Of a stretch of 64,000 bases of DNA, positions 38,906 through 49,843 are shown piece by piece (the first letter of the stretch is position 1; every line of letters begins with the position of its first letter). A program made the translations under genes and the position numbers. The notes under the pieces are model-generated. The model saw only the letters and a list, made by a program, of their open reading frames with translations. It ran no database searches and had not been told where the DNA came from. The DNA comes from Neisseria chenwenguii. GTDB lineage: Bacteria; Pseudomonadota; Gammaproteobacteria; Burkholderiales; Neisseriaceae. The stretch spans positions 1-64,000 of the forward strand of contig NZ_CP022278.1 in NCBI RefSeq assembly GCF_002216145.1, given 5' to 3'.

Positions 38906-39256
38906 TCAGACGGCAAAAACCGCCCGATACGCTACTTCCGAAAAGCCGGCGTAAAACTGCCCGTCTTTCGCCAAAACCGGCCGCTTGATCAGGCTCGGGT
39001 TTTCCGCCATCAAAGCCACCGCCCCGCCCTGATCCGCCGCCGCAGCCTGCGCGGCCGCATCAAGTTTGCGCCAAGTCGTGCCGCGCTTGTTGAGCAGCGT
39101 TTCCAACGGAATCTGCGCAAGCCACGTTTCAATCAAATCCGCCGTCGGCGGTGTTTTCTTAAAATCGAAAAATTCATAGGCAATGCCGTTTTCCTCCAGC
39201 CAGCGGCGGGCTTTTTTCACCGTATCGCAGTTGGGGATACCGTAGAGCTTCGTCAT
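38906..39256 (-). CDS. ArsC/Spx-like thioredoxin-fold protein (YffB-type)
   Basis: A 116-residue ArsC-family protein (MTKLYGIPNCDTVKKARRWL, FFDFKKTPP, LLNKRGTTWRKL, NPSLIKRPVL). It has the single N-terminal Cys of YffB-type proteins (GIPNCDT). YffB resembles glutathione-dependent thiol reductases; true arsenate reductase activity is not implied. Weak ribosome site (AAGGAACGCAA). Followed by a DUS cluster. Confidence 0.85.
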   Translation of the reverse strand: MTKLYGIPNCDTVKKARRWLEENGIAYEFFDFKKTPPTADLIETWLAQIPLETLLNKRGTTWRKLDAAAQAAAADQGGAVALMAENPSLIKRPVLAKDGQFYAGFSEVAYRAVFAV

Positions 39257-39404
39257 TTGCGTTCCTTATAGCAAACAAAACAGCTGCATTTTAAACCCGC
39301 ACGCGTGCAGTTTTCTACCGCCAAACAAATGCGGTAAAATGGCCGCAGCCTAATTCCCCGATATAACAATCACTTATAAAACCATCATACAGAAAGACAG
39401 CAGC

Positions 39405-40049
39405 ATGAAAAAAATCCTCTTCCCTGCGCTGGCCGCCCTCGCCCTCACCGCCTGTTCAGACGGCAAACCCGACAACAAACTCTTTGAAAAAACCATCAAC
39501 CGCATCGCCGAAAAACAAGGCGTCTGCCTGCCCCTGATTCTCAACGTACAGCATCCGCAGGCCAACGCCGCGTTCAGCCAAACCTTCCTCGGCGCGCCCG
39601 AAATCCGCCTGGCGGAAAAAGACCAAAACGGCAAAGCCATCAACCAAACCGCCATCAAACAGATGGATTTGATGGAAGACGAAGATTTTTACGAACAAAG
39701 CGACATCGAAATGCCCGCACCCGGCGGCAAAACCGTCAGCGGCCGCCGGTACACTCTGACCGATGAAGGCAAAGAACGTGTCCGCACCACGCGGCCCGAC
39801 ACCCCCGATTTCTGCATAGGCCGTTTGAAAGTCAAAAAAATCAACTGGTTCACCGAACCTTCCCCCGCCAACGGCATGACCGTTTCCCGCGTTTCCTATC
39901 AAGCCGAATTTATTCCCGAAAACTGGCTGGAAGACCTGATTAAAGCCGGCGGCGGCAAAATGCCGCTGGAAAGCGAACAGTCCGAAACCGCCACGCTGGT
40001 GAAAACCGGCGACGGCTGGCAGGATGCCGCCGCGGTGAAACAGCAATAA
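39405..40049 (+). CDS. Putative lipoprotein of unknown function
   Basis: A 214-residue secreted lipoprotein: signal peptide MKKILFPALAALALTAC with lipobox LTAC and lipidated Cys17. The mature part has two later Cys residues (GVCLPL, DFCIGRL) that could pair. I do not recognise the domain. The residues after the lipid Cys (SDGK) come from an in-frame DUS core (TTCAGACGGC). Monocistronic, upstream of glnD. Confidence 0.75.
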   Translation: MKKILFPALAALALTACSDGKPDNKLFEKTINRIAEKQGVCLPLILNVQHPQANAAFSQTFLGAPEIRLAEKDQNGKAINQTAIKQMDLMEDEDFYEQSDIEMPAPGGKTVSGRRYTLTDEGKERVRTTRPDTPDFCIGRLKVKKINWFTEPSPANGMTVSRVSYQAEFIPENWLEDLIKAGGGKMPLESEQSETATLVKTGDGWQDAAAVKQQ

Positions 40050-40166
40050 ACCGTCCCGTTTTCAGATAAAGTTTCAGCCAAAGTTTCAACAGCCTGCCCG
40101 GCCTGCAAAACATGCGGACAAATCAGGCCGTCTGAAAAAACTACCGCCCTTTCATCAGGAAATCCC

Positions 40167-42713
40167 ATGTCCGCCCAAGCCCTCTTTTCCAAACAACGCG
40201 ACCTCGCCGTTGAAACCTTTCTCGCCAAACAGCAACCCGCCGTGTTTTTCGCGCAATACGGCGTGGCGGTGGAAGTGCTGCTCGCGGCCTTGTGGCAGCC
40301 GCTGGCGGGCGAAAAAGATTTGTGTCTGCTGGCCACGGGCGGGTTCGGGCGCGGGGAACTTTACCCTTATTCGGATTTGGATTTGGCCGTCGTCTCTGCC
40401 GTGCCGGTTTCAGACGGCCTCAAGGAAAAAATTGCGGATTTTGTGCAGACTTTGTGGGACATGAAACTGATGCCGTCTGTAAAAAGCGGCAGCACGGAAG
40501 AATTGTGTCAGAGCGTGGCGGAAGACATCACGGGCGACACGGCGTTTATAGAGGCGCGTTTTCTTTTCGGCAGCAAAGACTTGGCGGCGCAAACGCTGGC
40601 GCGGATGAATGCTCAGCGCGACGTCGGCGCATTTGTCGAAGCCAAGATGCTGGAAATGCAGCAGCGTCATGCCAAATCGCAGGGTTCGGGCGCAGTGTTG
40701 GAACCGAACGTCAAAACCTGCCCCGGCGGCCTGCGCGACATCCACACCATGCTGTGGCTGGCGAAAGCGCAGGGTTTGGACACCAAACTTTCTTCGCTTG
40801 TCGGACAGGGCATCCTCACGCGCGACGAGGCGGCGATGCTGACGCAGGGCTACAGACAGCTTTCCGTCATCCGCATCCATCTGCATTTGTGTGCCAAACG
40901 CGCGCAAGAGCGGCTGATTTTCGATTTACAGAGCCAAACCGCCGACAGCATGGGTTTGCAAGACGGCGGCGGACAGCGTAAAAGCGAAAAACTGATGCGG
41001 ATTTTCTACCGCGCGGTCAAGTCCGTGATGCAGCTCAACGGCATTCTGCTGCCCATGCTGCAAAACCGCATCGGCGGCGGCGAAGCGCAGCTTGGCGAAG
41101 AAATCGACGCGGATTACCGGCGCACCGGCCGGCAGATTGCCGCCAAAGACACCGAAATTTTCCGCCGCGACCCGATGCAGATTTTCAATATCATCCGCCT
41201 CTTGCAAAGCCGCAGCGACATCACCGCCATCGAACCGCAAACGCTGCGCGCGTGGTGGGGCGCGAGCCGCGACATCGGCCGCGCGTTTTACGGCAATCCC
41301 GCCAACCGCCGCCTGTTTGCCGGATTTTTCCGCCACGGCGACGGCCTGACCCACATCCTGCGTTTCCTCAACCTCTACGGCGTATTGGGGCGCTACCTGC
41401 CCGCATGGGAAAAAATCGTCGGCCTGCTGCAACACGATTTGTTCCACATTTATCCCGTTGACGACCACATCCTCACCGTCGTCCACAATATGCGCCGCCT
41501 CTCGCTGGAAGCGCGCAGCCACGAGCACCCGTTTGCCTACGCGCTGATGCAGTCGTTCGGCGACCCCGCCGTGCTCTATCTCGCCGCCTTTTTCCACGAC
41601 ATCGCCAAAGGGCGCGGCGGCGATCATTCCGTCGAAGGCATTGAAGATGCGAAACAATTTGCCGCCGACCATTTCTTGAGCAGCGACGAAGGCGAACTTT
41701 TGGCCTGGCTGGTCGAACACCATTTATTGATGTCCGCCGTTGCCCAAAAAGAAGACACGCAAGACCCCGAAGTCGTCGCCGCGTTCTGCCGCCGCGTCAA
41801 AACCCACCGCCGCCTCGCCGCCCTCTACCTGCTCACCGTCGCCGACATCCGCGGTACCAACCCGAAATTGTGGAACACCTGGCGTGCCAGTCTTTTAGAA
41901 AGCCTGTTCCACGCCGCCGACCGCCACCTTTCCGGCAACGGCGGCAGCCCCGACGACGTATTCGACCGCCGCCAGCGCGAAGCCGCCGCCCTGCTGACCC
42001 GCGCCGGTGCGCCCGAAAAACAGCAGCAGAAACTCTGGAAAGTATTGGGTTCGGCCTATTTCGTCCGCCACCAAACCCGCGAAATCCTCTGGCACACCGC
42101 CAACCTCGTCCACGATTTCAAAACCCCGCTCATCCGCAGCCGCATCCTGCCCAAAAGCGACACCTTTCAAGTCATGGTGTTCATGCCCAACGGCGCCCGC
42201 CTGTTTGCCCGTCTCTGCCGCATTTTCAGCCGGCACGGCTTCGACATCCTCGCCGCCCGTGCCTTCATCACCGAACACGACTATATCCTCGACACCTTCA
42301 TCGTGCAGATTCCCCCCGGGCACGACCCCGGCGACTACCCAGACATCCAAAGCGCGCTCGAAGCCGAGTTAAACAGCTTCATCCACGGATACAGCGTACT
42401 CGACAGCCAAAACTACGACTACCGCATCAGCCGCCGCGGCCGCTACATGGCCGCCGCGCCGCTGGTCGCCATCAGTCAGGAAGAAGACTATCCCGGCTGG
42501 TTTACCGTCGAAATCACCGCCGTCAACCGCGCCTACCTGCTCGCCGACATCGCCGAAGTCTTCTTCGCCCACCAAGTCAGCCTGCGCTACGCCAAAATCG
42601 CCACCCTCGACGAGCGCGTCGAAGACAGCTTCATCGTGTACAGCACCGTTTTGGACAACCCGAAAAACCAGCTCGCGCTCAAACAGGCGCTGTTGGAACA
42701 GTTGTCGGTGTGA
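40167..42713 (+). CDS. glnD: Bifunctional [protein-PII] uridylyltransferase/uridylyl-removing enzyme
   Basis: Glutamine sensor that uridylylates/deuridylylates PII to control nitrogen assimilation. 848 residues: nucleotidyltransferase domain with [22 protein letters not shown] hydrolase domain with [19 protein letters not shown]; two C-terminal ACT domains ([20 protein letters not shown] and [20 protein letters not shown]). PII and glutamine synthetase are not in the window. Strong DUS-pair terminator follows. Confidence 0.95.
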   Translation: MSAQALFSKQRDLAVETFLAKQQPAVFFAQYGVAVEVLLAALWQPLAGEKDLCLLATGGFGRGELYPYSDLDLAVVSAVPVSDGLKEKIADFVQTLWDMKLMPSVKSGSTEELCQSVAEDITGDTAFIEARFLFGSKDLAAQTLARMNAQRDVGAFVEAKMLEMQQRHAKSQGSGAVLEPNVKTCPGGLRDIHTMLWLAKAQGLDTKLSSLVGQGILTRDEAAMLTQGYRQLSVIRIHLHLCAKRAQERLIFDLQSQTADSMGLQDGGGQRKSEKLMRIFYRAVKSVMQLNGILLPMLQNRIGGGEAQLGEEIDADYRRTGRQIAAKDTEIFRRDPMQIFNIIRLLQSRSDITAIEPQTLRAWWGASRDIGRAFYGNPANRRLFAGFFRHGDGLTHILRFLNLYGVLGRYLPAWEKIVGLLQHDLFHIYPVDDHILTVVHNMRRLSLEARSHEHPFAYALMQSFGDPAVLYLAAFFHDIAKGRGGDHSVEGIEDAKQFAADHFLSSDEGELLAWLVEHHLLMSAVAQKEDTQDPEVVAAFCRRVKTHRRLAALYLLTVADIRGTNPKLWNTWRASLLESLFHAADRHLSGNGGSPDDVFDRRQREAAALLTRAGAPEKQQQKLWKVLGSAYFVRHQTREILWHTANLVHDFKTPLIRSRILPKSDTFQVMVFMPNGARLFARLCRIFSRHGFDILAARAFITEHDYILDTFIVQIPPGHDPGDYPDIQSALEAELNSFIHGYSVLDSQNYDYRISRRGRYMAAAPLVAISQEEDYPGWFTVEITAVNRAYLLADIAEVFFAHQVSLRYAKIATLDERVEDSFIVYSTVLDNPKNQLALKQALLEQLSV

Positions 42714-42719
42714 ATGCGG

Positions 42720-42763
42720 AAAGGCCGTCTGAAAAACGACAGCGGTTTTCAGACGGCCTTTTT
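42720..42763. terminator. Inverted DUS pair after glnD
   Basis: AAAGGCCGTCTGAAAA and its inverse with a 10-nt loop, followed by T5, directly after the glnD stop. Confidence 0.85.
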
Positions 42764-42908
42764 GATTCCATCACTGTAGGTCGGATTCTTGAATCAGACT
42801 GGAAATAACCCCGAAGCAGCTAAAGAGCCTAATCTCCGCAATAATAAAAACACCTGTCTAAATGCCGTCTGAAAACAAACTGTTCCCAATGTTTACACGG
42901 AGCCCGCC

Positions 42909-43540
42909 ATGAAATTCCGCCATCTTACCCTGTGTCTCACCGCAACCGCCCTCGCCGCCTGCGGGCAAAAATCCGACGCGCTGCAACAAAGCGCGCCCGC
43001 CGCGCCTGCTTCTGCCGCACAGCCCGCCGCTGTATAATCCGCCCCCGCTACACCGCAAGCCAAACCTACTGCGTCGCAGCCATCGTCGGCAGCAATCTGC
43101 GCGCACAAGGCGGTGATCTGAGTGCGCAAACCAGCGGTCTGACCGGCAAACGCAGCGGGTTCGACATTGAAATCAAACTCTCCGCCGACGTATTGTTCGA
43201 CTTCGACAAAGCCGTATTGAAACCCGAAGCCGACCCCGAACTTGAGCGCGCCGCCAAAGTGATTCGCGAAAAAGGCCGGGGCGAAGCGCTCATCGTCGGC
43301 TACACTGATGCCAAAGGCAGCGACGGCTACAACCCAAAACGCTCCAAAGCGCGCGCCGACGCGGTAAAAGCATGGTTTGAAGCACACGGTGTTGCCCTGC
43401 CGATACGGACCGAAGGCTGCGGCGCCGCCGATCCCGTCGCGCCGAACACCAGTCCCGACGGCAGCGACAATCCGGAAGGCCGTGCGAAAAGCCGCAGGGT
43501 GGAAGTCTTGGTCAATAAAACCAAGCAGCTGGGCGAATAA
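42909..43540 (+). pseudogene. OmpA-domain lipoprotein with a frame break
   Basis: The 5' part encodes a clean lipoprotein signal (MKFRHLTLCLTATALAAC, lipobox LAAC) and an Ala/Pro linker, but reaches TAA at 43035 after 42 residues. The complete peptidoglycan-binding OmpA domain (ADVLFDFDKAVLKPEADPEL, VGYTDAKGSDGYN, KSRRVEVLV) follows in another frame. One 1-bp deletion shortly before the TAA would explain both the stop and the frame change. The domain would anchor the outer membrane to peptidoglycan. As it stands a full-length lipoprotein cannot be made; a start for the OmpA part alone is not evident. Confidence 0.75.
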
Positions 43541-43542
43541 AA

Positions 43543-43575
43543 AAACAGGCCGTCTGAAATTCAGACGGCCTGTTT
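43543..43575. terminator. DUS palindrome between the OmpA-type gene and pyrC
   Basis: AAACAGGCCGTCTGAA and its inverse, separated by 1 nt, between convergent genes. Confidence 0.8.
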
Positions 43576-43593
43576 CATTTCAACAGCCAAAGC

Positions 43594-44631
43594 TCAATAT
43601 TCCACGCGCCAAGCGGTTTCGCCGCCTGCGCGCATCGGAACAAGCACTTCGCCGTCGCAGAACGGCAGGCTTTCGGGCACTTTCTGCACGTCTTTTACCA
43701 GTGTGATTTTGCGCGGGTTTTCCGGCAAACCGTAGAAACGGGCACCGTTTTGTGAGGCGAATGCTTCGAATTTGTCGAGCGCGCCGGCGTTTTCAAACAC
43801 TTCGGCGTAAAGCTCGACGGCGGTGGCGGCGCTGAACATTCCGGCGCAGCCGCAGGCGTTTTCTTTGGCGGATTTGGCGTGCGGCGCGGAATCGGTGCCG
43901 AGGAAGAATTTGTGCGCCTTATCGCCCGTTACCGCGGCGACAAGGGCTTGGCGGTGGGTTTCGCGTTTCAACACAGGCAGGCAGAAATGGTGCGGGCGTA
44001 CGCCGCCGACCAGCAGATCGTTACGGTTGAGCAGCAGATGCTGCGGGGTGACGCTGGCGGCCACGTTGTCGCCCGCTTCCGAAACCAGACGCGCGGCTTC
44101 GGCAGTGGTAATGTGTTCAAAGACCACTTTTAATTCAGGCACTTGTACCAAAACGGGTTTCATAATCCGTTCGATAAACGCGGCTTCGCGATCGAAAATG
44201 TCAGTGTCGGCATCGGTGACTTCGCCGTGCACCAAAAACAAAATTCCCTGCGCGGCCATTTCTTTCAAAACGGGAATGAGTTTGAACAAATCGGTCACGC
44301 CCGAATCGGAATTGGTGGTCGCGCCGGCTGGGTAGAGTTTGAACGCGACGATGCCCGCCGCTTTGGCCTCGCGCACGAGCTCGGGCGTGGCGTTGTCGGT
44401 CAGGTAGAGCGTCATCAGCGGCTCAAACGCGCTGCCTTCGGGCAATGCGGCGAGAATACGCTGTTTGTAGGCTTCGGCATCGGCCACGCTGACAACCGGC
44501 GGCTTGAGGTTGGGCATAATCACGGCACGCCCCATCTGGCGGGCGGTGTAGGGCAGAACGGCCTTCAGCGCCTCGCCGTCGCGCAAGTGAAGGTGCATAT
44601 CGTCGGGCTGGGTAATGGTCAGGGTTTGCAT
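43594..44631 (-). CDS. pyrC: Dihydroorotase (type II)
   Basis: Pyrimidine synthesis enzyme that closes carbamoyl-aspartate to dihydroorotate. 345 residues, matching the E. coli-type length. Metal ligands: [11 protein letters not shown], the carboxylated Lys in [16 protein letters not shown], His in [10 protein letters not shown] and [11 protein letters not shown], and catalytic Asp in [16 protein letters not shown]. Monocistronic with a convergent neighbour. Confidence 0.95.
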   Translation of the reverse strand: MQTLTITQPDDMHLHLRDGEALKAVLPYTARQMGRAVIMPNLKPPVVSVADAEAYKQRILAALPEGSAFEPLMTLYLTDNATPELVREAKAAGIVAFKLYPAGATTNSDSGVTDLFKLIPVLKEMAAQGILFLVHGEVTDADTDIFDREAAFIERIMKPVLVQVPELKVVFEHITTAEAARLVSEAGDNVAASVTPQHLLLNRNDLLVGGVRPHHFCLPVLKRETHRQALVAAVTGDKAHKFFLGTDSAPHAKSAKENACGCAGMFSAATAVELYAEVFENAGALDKFEAFASQNGARFYGLPENPRKITLVKDVQKVPESLPFCDGEVLVPMRAGGETAWRVEY

Positions 44632-44910
44632 GGTTTTTCCTCGGTAAACGGGTTTGGTTTTTCAGACGGCCTGAAACCGCTGCAATAATCAGAATGGCCG
44701 TCCGGCTCTTCGGCTACGCTCAGTGCCAGAACTTTCACGGACGTCATTCAGGCGGATTTTGCAAAGGTCTCAGCCTGCGGGGTTGGACGGATATTAAAAA
44801 GGCCGTCTGAAAGATTTGGTGTTTTAAAATTTTCTTGATGACGCAAATACAAATACTTAGCCGCCATTCCCGCGCAGTTCAGAACTTTTCAGACGGCCTT
44901 TCCCATTCAA

Positions 44911-45132
44911 TTATCTGTGTCCCACCACCAGCGTAAACACGCCCGCGTCTTCCGTCGATTCCAGCAAAATATGCCCCGTCTGGCGGCAGAACGCCTCGAA
45001 ATCGCCCGGTGCGCCGCCGTCGGTGGCCAACACGGTCAAAACGTCGCCGGCACCCATTTCCGCCAGCGCCTTTTTCGCTTTCAAAATCGGCATCGGACAC
45101 TTCAATCCGGTGACGTCTAAAGTTTGGTTCAT
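44911..45132 (-). CDS. tusA: TusA/SirA-type sulfurtransferase
   Basis: A 73-residue TusA-family protein with the conserved sulfur-carrying Cys in LKCPMPILKAKKAL. TusA relays sulfur for tRNA 2-thiouridine and other uses; YeeD-like relatives are possible. The start at 45132 (MNQTLDVTG) has GGTGGA at good spacing. No tusBCDE genes in the window. It follows a gap with half dRS3 and DUS copies (44632-44910). Confidence 0.85.
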   Translation of the reverse strand: MNQTLDVTGLKCPMPILKAKKALAEMGAGDVLTVLATDGGAPGDFEAFCRQTGHILLESTEDAGVFTLVVGHR

Positions 45133-45235
45133 CAGAATTTCCACCTGTTTAAGATTAGGTTAATTATAGCCTATCCGCTTGCGCCTGCGTTTGCGCACCC
45201 CTAAAATGGCTTCGTTTTTCAATACGGAGAGCCTT

Positions 45236-45847
45236 ATGCGCCGCCTCAGCCTGCTGTTACTGGCCTTTGCCGCCACCTCTGCATCCGCCCTGCCCGTCAG
45301 CGAGAAAAATACGCTGACCAACACCCGCTACAAAGAAAGTGCCTCGGAAAAAGCCTCACGCGAATTCAAAGAAGCTGACGCCGCCCTGCCCGCGCTGCCC
45401 GACACCAAATCAGGCAACTGGTTCGACATCTACGTCAGCGAAACCTACGCCAAACGTCCGAAAATCCTGCTCGACAGCATCCAAATCATGCCTGCGCCCG
45501 ACACCAGCATCCGCTACGTTTTAAACACCCAATCGGCTCAAGGCCACGACAACCTGACCTACGAAGCCCTGTTTTGCGCGCGTTCGTCGTTTACCTATAA
45601 AGAAGACAAACGCTCGTCCTACAAAATCTTCGGCTACGGCGATTCCGTCAACAAACGCTGGATTCAGCCGCGCAACGCCGGCTGGAAAAACATCGGCACC
45701 ACGCTGGAACGCAACGACGACCCGCGCGCCGTCATTTACAACGCCTTCTGCGTGGACGGCATCCCGCGCGACGCCGCGCAGGCAGTCAGCCGCCTGAAAG
45801 AACGCGCCGGCCGCCACAAGCTGCGCCTGCGCAATACCGACAAATAA
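45236..45847 (+). CDS. CNP1-like exported protein
   Basis: A 203-residue protein with signal peptide (MRRLSLLLLAFAATSASA) and CNP1-like family features (WFDIYVSETYAKRPKILLDS, RYVLNTQSAQGHDNLTYEAL, WIQPRNAGWKNI). The family is found in betaproteobacteria; its role is unknown. The start at 45236 has GGAG 8 nt upstream and gives a clean signal peptide; the frame also opens earlier without a ribosome site. Confidence 0.75.
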   Translation: MRRLSLLLLAFAATSASALPVSEKNTLTNTRYKESASEKASREFKEADAALPALPDTKSGNWFDIYVSETYAKRPKILLDSIQIMPAPDTSIRYVLNTQSAQGHDNLTYEALFCARSSFTYKEDKRSSYKIFGYGDSVNKRWIQPRNAGWKNIGTTLERNDDPRAVIYNAFCVDGIPRDAAQAVSRLKERAGRHKLRLRNTDK

Positions 45848-45863
45848 CGCCGTTTTCTTGATT

Positions 45864-45898
45864 AGGCCGTCTGAAAAACCGGATTTTCAGACGGCCTT
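45864..45898. terminator. Inverted DUS pair after the CNP1-like gene
   Basis: AGGCCGTCTGAA, 11 nt, and its inverse, 17 nt after the stop. Confidence 0.75.
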
Positions 45899-46006
45899 AG
45901 TTTTAAGAAAAATGTTAAAATCCGCTGCATTCAAATCTTAAGGCTTTTGCGAAAACAGCCATTTCCCGCCGTTTGCAAGCTCCCCCCAACCCTGTAAGGA
46001 AAACCC

Positions 46007-46726
46007 ATGACCACGCCCACCATCGAACACGTCCAAGCCGTCGCCTTCGACCTTGACGGCACATTGTGCGATTCCGTTCCCGACCTCGCCGCCGCCGCCG
46101 AAGCCATGCGCGGACACCTCGGCTTGGCGCCGCTGCCCGCCAAAGTCGTCGAAAGCTATGTCGGCGACGGCCTCGCCCCACTCGTTCACCGCGTCATTAC
46201 CGACAGCCGCAACAACGAAGCCCAAGCCGAAATTTGGGAAAAAGGCTTTGTTTTCTTTATGAAATACTACCGCGACCACCTCAGCGATTTTACCCGCCCC
46301 TACCCTGAAACCGCTGCCGGTTTGGCGCTGCTCAAATCGCTGGGCATCCCGCTTGTCGTCATCACCAACAAAAACGAAATCCTCGCCGCCGAATTATTGA
46401 AACAGCTCGGTCTGGCCGACTACTTCAGCCTGATTCTCGGCGGCGACAGCCTGCCCGAAAAAAAACCCAGCCCGCTGCCGCTCGTCCACGCCGCCGAAGT
46501 TTTGGGCATAGACACGGCAAACATGATGATGGTCGGCGATTCCAAAAACGACATCCTCGCCGCCAAAGCCGCAGGCTGCCTGAGCGTCGGCGTCAACTTC
46601 GGCTACGGCGACATGACCGCCCTCTCGCAAGACAAAGCCACCAAACCCGACTGGATCATCGGATCGCTGCCCGAAATCTACGAAAACCTGCAACCGCAGA
46701 AAGACAAAGCGGATGAGGCCGTCTGA
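46007..46726 (+). CDS. gph: Phosphoglycolate phosphatase (HAD)
   Basis: HAD hydrolase that clears 2-phosphoglycolate. 239 residues: motif I VAFDLDGTLCDSVPDL, motif II VVITNKN, motif III Lys in KKPSPLPL, motif IV MMVGDSKNDILAAKAAG. Another HAD specificity is possible. TAAGGAAAACCC precedes the start. recX follows after a DUS-rich gap. Confidence 0.9.
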   Translation: MTTPTIEHVQAVAFDLDGTLCDSVPDLAAAAEAMRGHLGLAPLPAKVVESYVGDGLAPLVHRVITDSRNNEAQAEIWEKGFVFFMKYYRDHLSDFTRPYPETAAGLALLKSLGIPLVVITNKNEILAAELLKQLGLADYFSLILGGDSLPEKKPSPLPLVHAAEVLGIDTANMMMVGDSKNDILAAKAAGCLSVGVNFGYGDMTALSQDKATKPDWIIGSLPEIYENLQPQKDKADEAV

Positions 46727-46823
46727 AAAGCAGTTTTCAAAAACCGATCCGATTTAAATCCGAGCAATCCTGTTTTCAGACGGCCTTTTCCGAAAATCAG
46801 GCCGTCTGAAAAAAACGAAACTC

Positions 46824-47276
46824 ATGAAACCGCAAAAATCCCTGCGCGCCCGCGCGATGGACATTCTTTCCCGCCAAGAAACCAGCCGCACCGCACTCAA
46901 GCGCAAACTCGCGCCCCATGCGGAAAGCGAAGAAGAGCTGGAAAAAGTGTTGGACGAATTTGCCGAACGCAACTGGCAGTCAGACGAGCGCTACGCCGAA
47001 GCCTATATCCACAGCAAAAGCCGCCAATACGGCAAGCTGCGCCTCAAACAGGCGCTGGCCGCCCAGGGCGTCGGCGAAGACGTCAGCCGCCCGTTCATGC
47101 CCGACCGCGACTGCGAGCTGCAAAACGCCGTTACCGTATTACGGAAAAAGTTCAAAATAAAAGCTGTTGATTTAAAAGAAAAACAGAAACAGATGCGTTT
47201 TCTGGCCTACCGCGGTTTCGATACCGAAACTATTCAGACGGCCATAAAAACGGCTTGGAATGAAGATTGGGAATGA
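46824..47276 (+). CDS. recX: RecA regulatory protein RecX
   Basis: Small helical modulator of RecA filaments, 150 residues. Three-helix repeats visible: AMDILSRQETSRTALKRKLA, LDEFAERNWQSDERYAEAYI, RGFDTETIQTAI. In neisseriae RecX affects recombination and transformation. The IQTAI stretch near the end is translated from a DUS core (TTCAGACGGCC). Not adjacent to recA here. Confidence 0.88.
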   Translation: MKPQKSLRARAMDILSRQETSRTALKRKLAPHAESEEELEKVLDEFAERNWQSDERYAEAYIHSKSRQYGKLRLKQALAAQGVGEDVSRPFMPDRDCELQNAVTVLRKKFKIKAVDLKEKQKQMRFLAYRGFDTETIQTAIKTAWNEDWE

Positions 47277-47381
47277 CGCACCGGCAAAAGAATATTTCTC
47301 TTTTTGCAAAGTTCCCACCCAGACATTTGCAGATTTGATTTTTGCAGAAGTCCCGGCCATTTCCTGTTTTGAAAAAACTTC

Positions 47382-47408
47382 AGGCCGTCTGAAACTTCAG
47401 ACAGCCTG
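47382..47408. terminator. Imperfect inverted DUS pair between recX and kdsA
   Basis: CAGGCCGTCTGAA and TTCAGACAGCCTG (one mismatch) between convergent genes. Confidence 0.65.
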
Positions 47409-47431
47409 ATTTATTGAAATCCGGTTCAAAA

Positions 47432-48319
<888 letters not shown>

Positions 48320-48374
48320 TTAAACGTTTAGGCCGTCTGAAAATAGCCAACCGTTTCAGACGGCCTGTTTCTTT

Positions 48375-48758
48375 TTACAACACCGTATGCGGCGGCTCGT
48401 AAGAAATTACATCGCGGATTTTGTTGTTTTCGTCCACCAGCACCACTTTCGGCTCATGCGCTGCGATTTCGGGTTCGGAAAGCATGACATACGACATGAT
48501 AATCACGATGTCGCCTTTCTGCACCAACCGTGCCGCCGCACCGTTGAGGCAGATAACGCCGCTGCCGCGCTCGCCTGCGATGGTATAGGTTTCCAGACGT
48601 TCGCCATTGTTGTTGTTGACGATGGCGACTTTTTCATTGACGCAGATTCCGGCCGCGTCGAGCAAATCCAAATCTACGGTAATACTGCCGACATAGTTCA
48701 AATCGGCTTCGGTAACGGTGGCACGGTGAATCTTGCCGCCGAGCATGGTGCGGAACAT
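48375..48758 (-). CDS. panD: Aspartate 1-decarboxylase
   Basis: Pyruvoyl enzyme making beta-alanine for pantothenate. 127 residues; self-cleavage site Gly24-Ser25 in [13 protein letters not shown], plus [13 protein letters not shown] and [14 protein letters not shown]. Monocistronic, not beside panB/panC. Confidence 0.95.
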   Translation of the reverse strand: MFRTMLGGKIHRATVTEADLNYVGSITVDLDLLDAAGICVNEKVAIVNNNNGERLETYTIAGERGSGVICLNGAAARLVQKGDIVIIMSYVMLSEPEIAAHEPKVVLVDENNKIRDVISYEPPHTVL

Positions 48759-48835
48759 GGGTTTCCTTTAAAAAATCTTATTGTAAAGCGTTTTTCAGAC
48801 GGCCTGAGACGCTGATGAAAACCACAGGCCGAAAC

Positions 48836-49009
48836 CTTTGCAAAACCCACAAATATTCGAAAATGCTCATCCGTCATTCCCGCGAAGGCGGAATTCAGAT
48901 CGACCAGCTTAAGAAATATTTAGAAATTACAGAAAGTTAAAATTCTGGATTCCCGCCTTCGCGGGAATGACGGGCATAGATTTTCGGGTTAAAACCGAGT
49001 TTTGCAAAG
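48836..49009. repeat. Composite intergenic repeat with two dRS3 sites, second copy
   Basis: Outer arms CTTTGCAAAAC (48836) and GTTTTGCAAAG (48999) are exact inverses. Inside are GTCATTCCCGC... with a dRS3 short of one G (48876-48894) and a perfect dRS3 (48949-48968) followed by GACGG. The layout equals that at 22922-23130. It fills most of the gap between panD and cutA. Confidence 0.75.
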
Positions 49010-49038
49010 ATTCAGGCCGTCTGAAAACAAAACCGCTA

Positions 49039-49362
49039 TTATAACCCCATTTGCGCCTTCATCCAGCGCAAATATCCGCGCCAGCCGCCTGCCACAGCCT
49101 GTATGACGATTTGCGGACAATCGTAGCTGTGGTTCGCCAAAATCAGTTTTTCCACCGCACGGTAATGGCAGCGCGAAGATTTGATTACCATGCGGATTTC
49201 CTCATCGCAACACACCTCACCCTGCCACACATAATGGCTGACGATGGTTTCGTATTGCACGCAGGCGGCGAGCCGGTTTTCCAGCAGTAGCAACCCGATT
49301 TTCTCGGCCTCCTCGCGCGTGGGCATGGTAGTTGTGATGATGACGGGTTTGAATTGGGGCAT
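49039..49362 (-). CDS. cutA: CutA-like divalent ion tolerance protein
   Basis: A 107-residue CutA family protein (PVIITTTMPTREEAEKIG, LLLENRLAACVQ, EIRMVIKSSRCHYRAVEKLI). The fold is PII-like and trimeric; the copper-tolerance role is debated. The start at 49362 directly follows a DUS and lacks a clear ribosome site. Confidence 0.9.
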   Translation of the reverse strand: MPQFKPVIITTTMPTREEAEKIGLLLLENRLAACVQYETIVSHYVWQGEVCCDEEIRMVIKSSRCHYRAVEKLILANHSYDCPQIVIQAVAGGWRGYLRWMKAQMGL

Positions 49363-49379
49363 TTTCAGACGGCCTTTTG

Positions 49380-49739
49380 TCAAAGATTGAAGTGGATGGG
49401 AGCACGAAATTTCGTCCATACGCCGTGCGTATTGAAACAGCCTTTTTTAGCCGCATCCACGGCGGCTATGTCTAATTTTTTATAGCCACTGCTTTTGATA
49501 ATCTCAACCGATTCAACTTTCGATTCGGGGGAAACCAAGATACCCAGAACGACCGTTCCCCTCTGTCTTAATTTTATCGCACTCGCAGGATAATGGGGTT
49601 TCGTTCGACAACCCTCCTGTTTCCCTTTTTCCATTTCCGTAATTGCCTGATAATCCTCAGCACGGGGAACACTGTCTTAGGCATATACGGGCTGGGTTAA
49701 ACCCAGCATTAAAGCCAACAGCAATCCTTGTTTCATCAT
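49380..49739 (-). pseudogene. TonB-C-domain protein with a stop after its signal peptide
   Basis: GGAG precedes tandem ATGs; the first 20 codons encode a good signal peptide (MMKQGLLLALMLGLTQPVYA), immediately followed by TAA at 49677-49679. The same frame then continues without interruption as DSVPRAEDYQAITEMEKGKQ and a TonB C-terminal-type domain (GTVVLGILVSPESKVESVEI, ending APIHFNL). One point mutation would restore it. An intact paralogue lies at 52238. A short in-frame start inside (49634) could only make an unexported fragment. Confidence 0.8.
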
Positions 49740-49843
49740 TCTTCTCCTTTGTTTGACGGACATGATTATTTTGGTAGCGGATGGCATGATAAGTTTCAGA
49801 CGGCCTGTCCTGTATTTAGGCCGTCTGAAAACAGAATCAAAAC

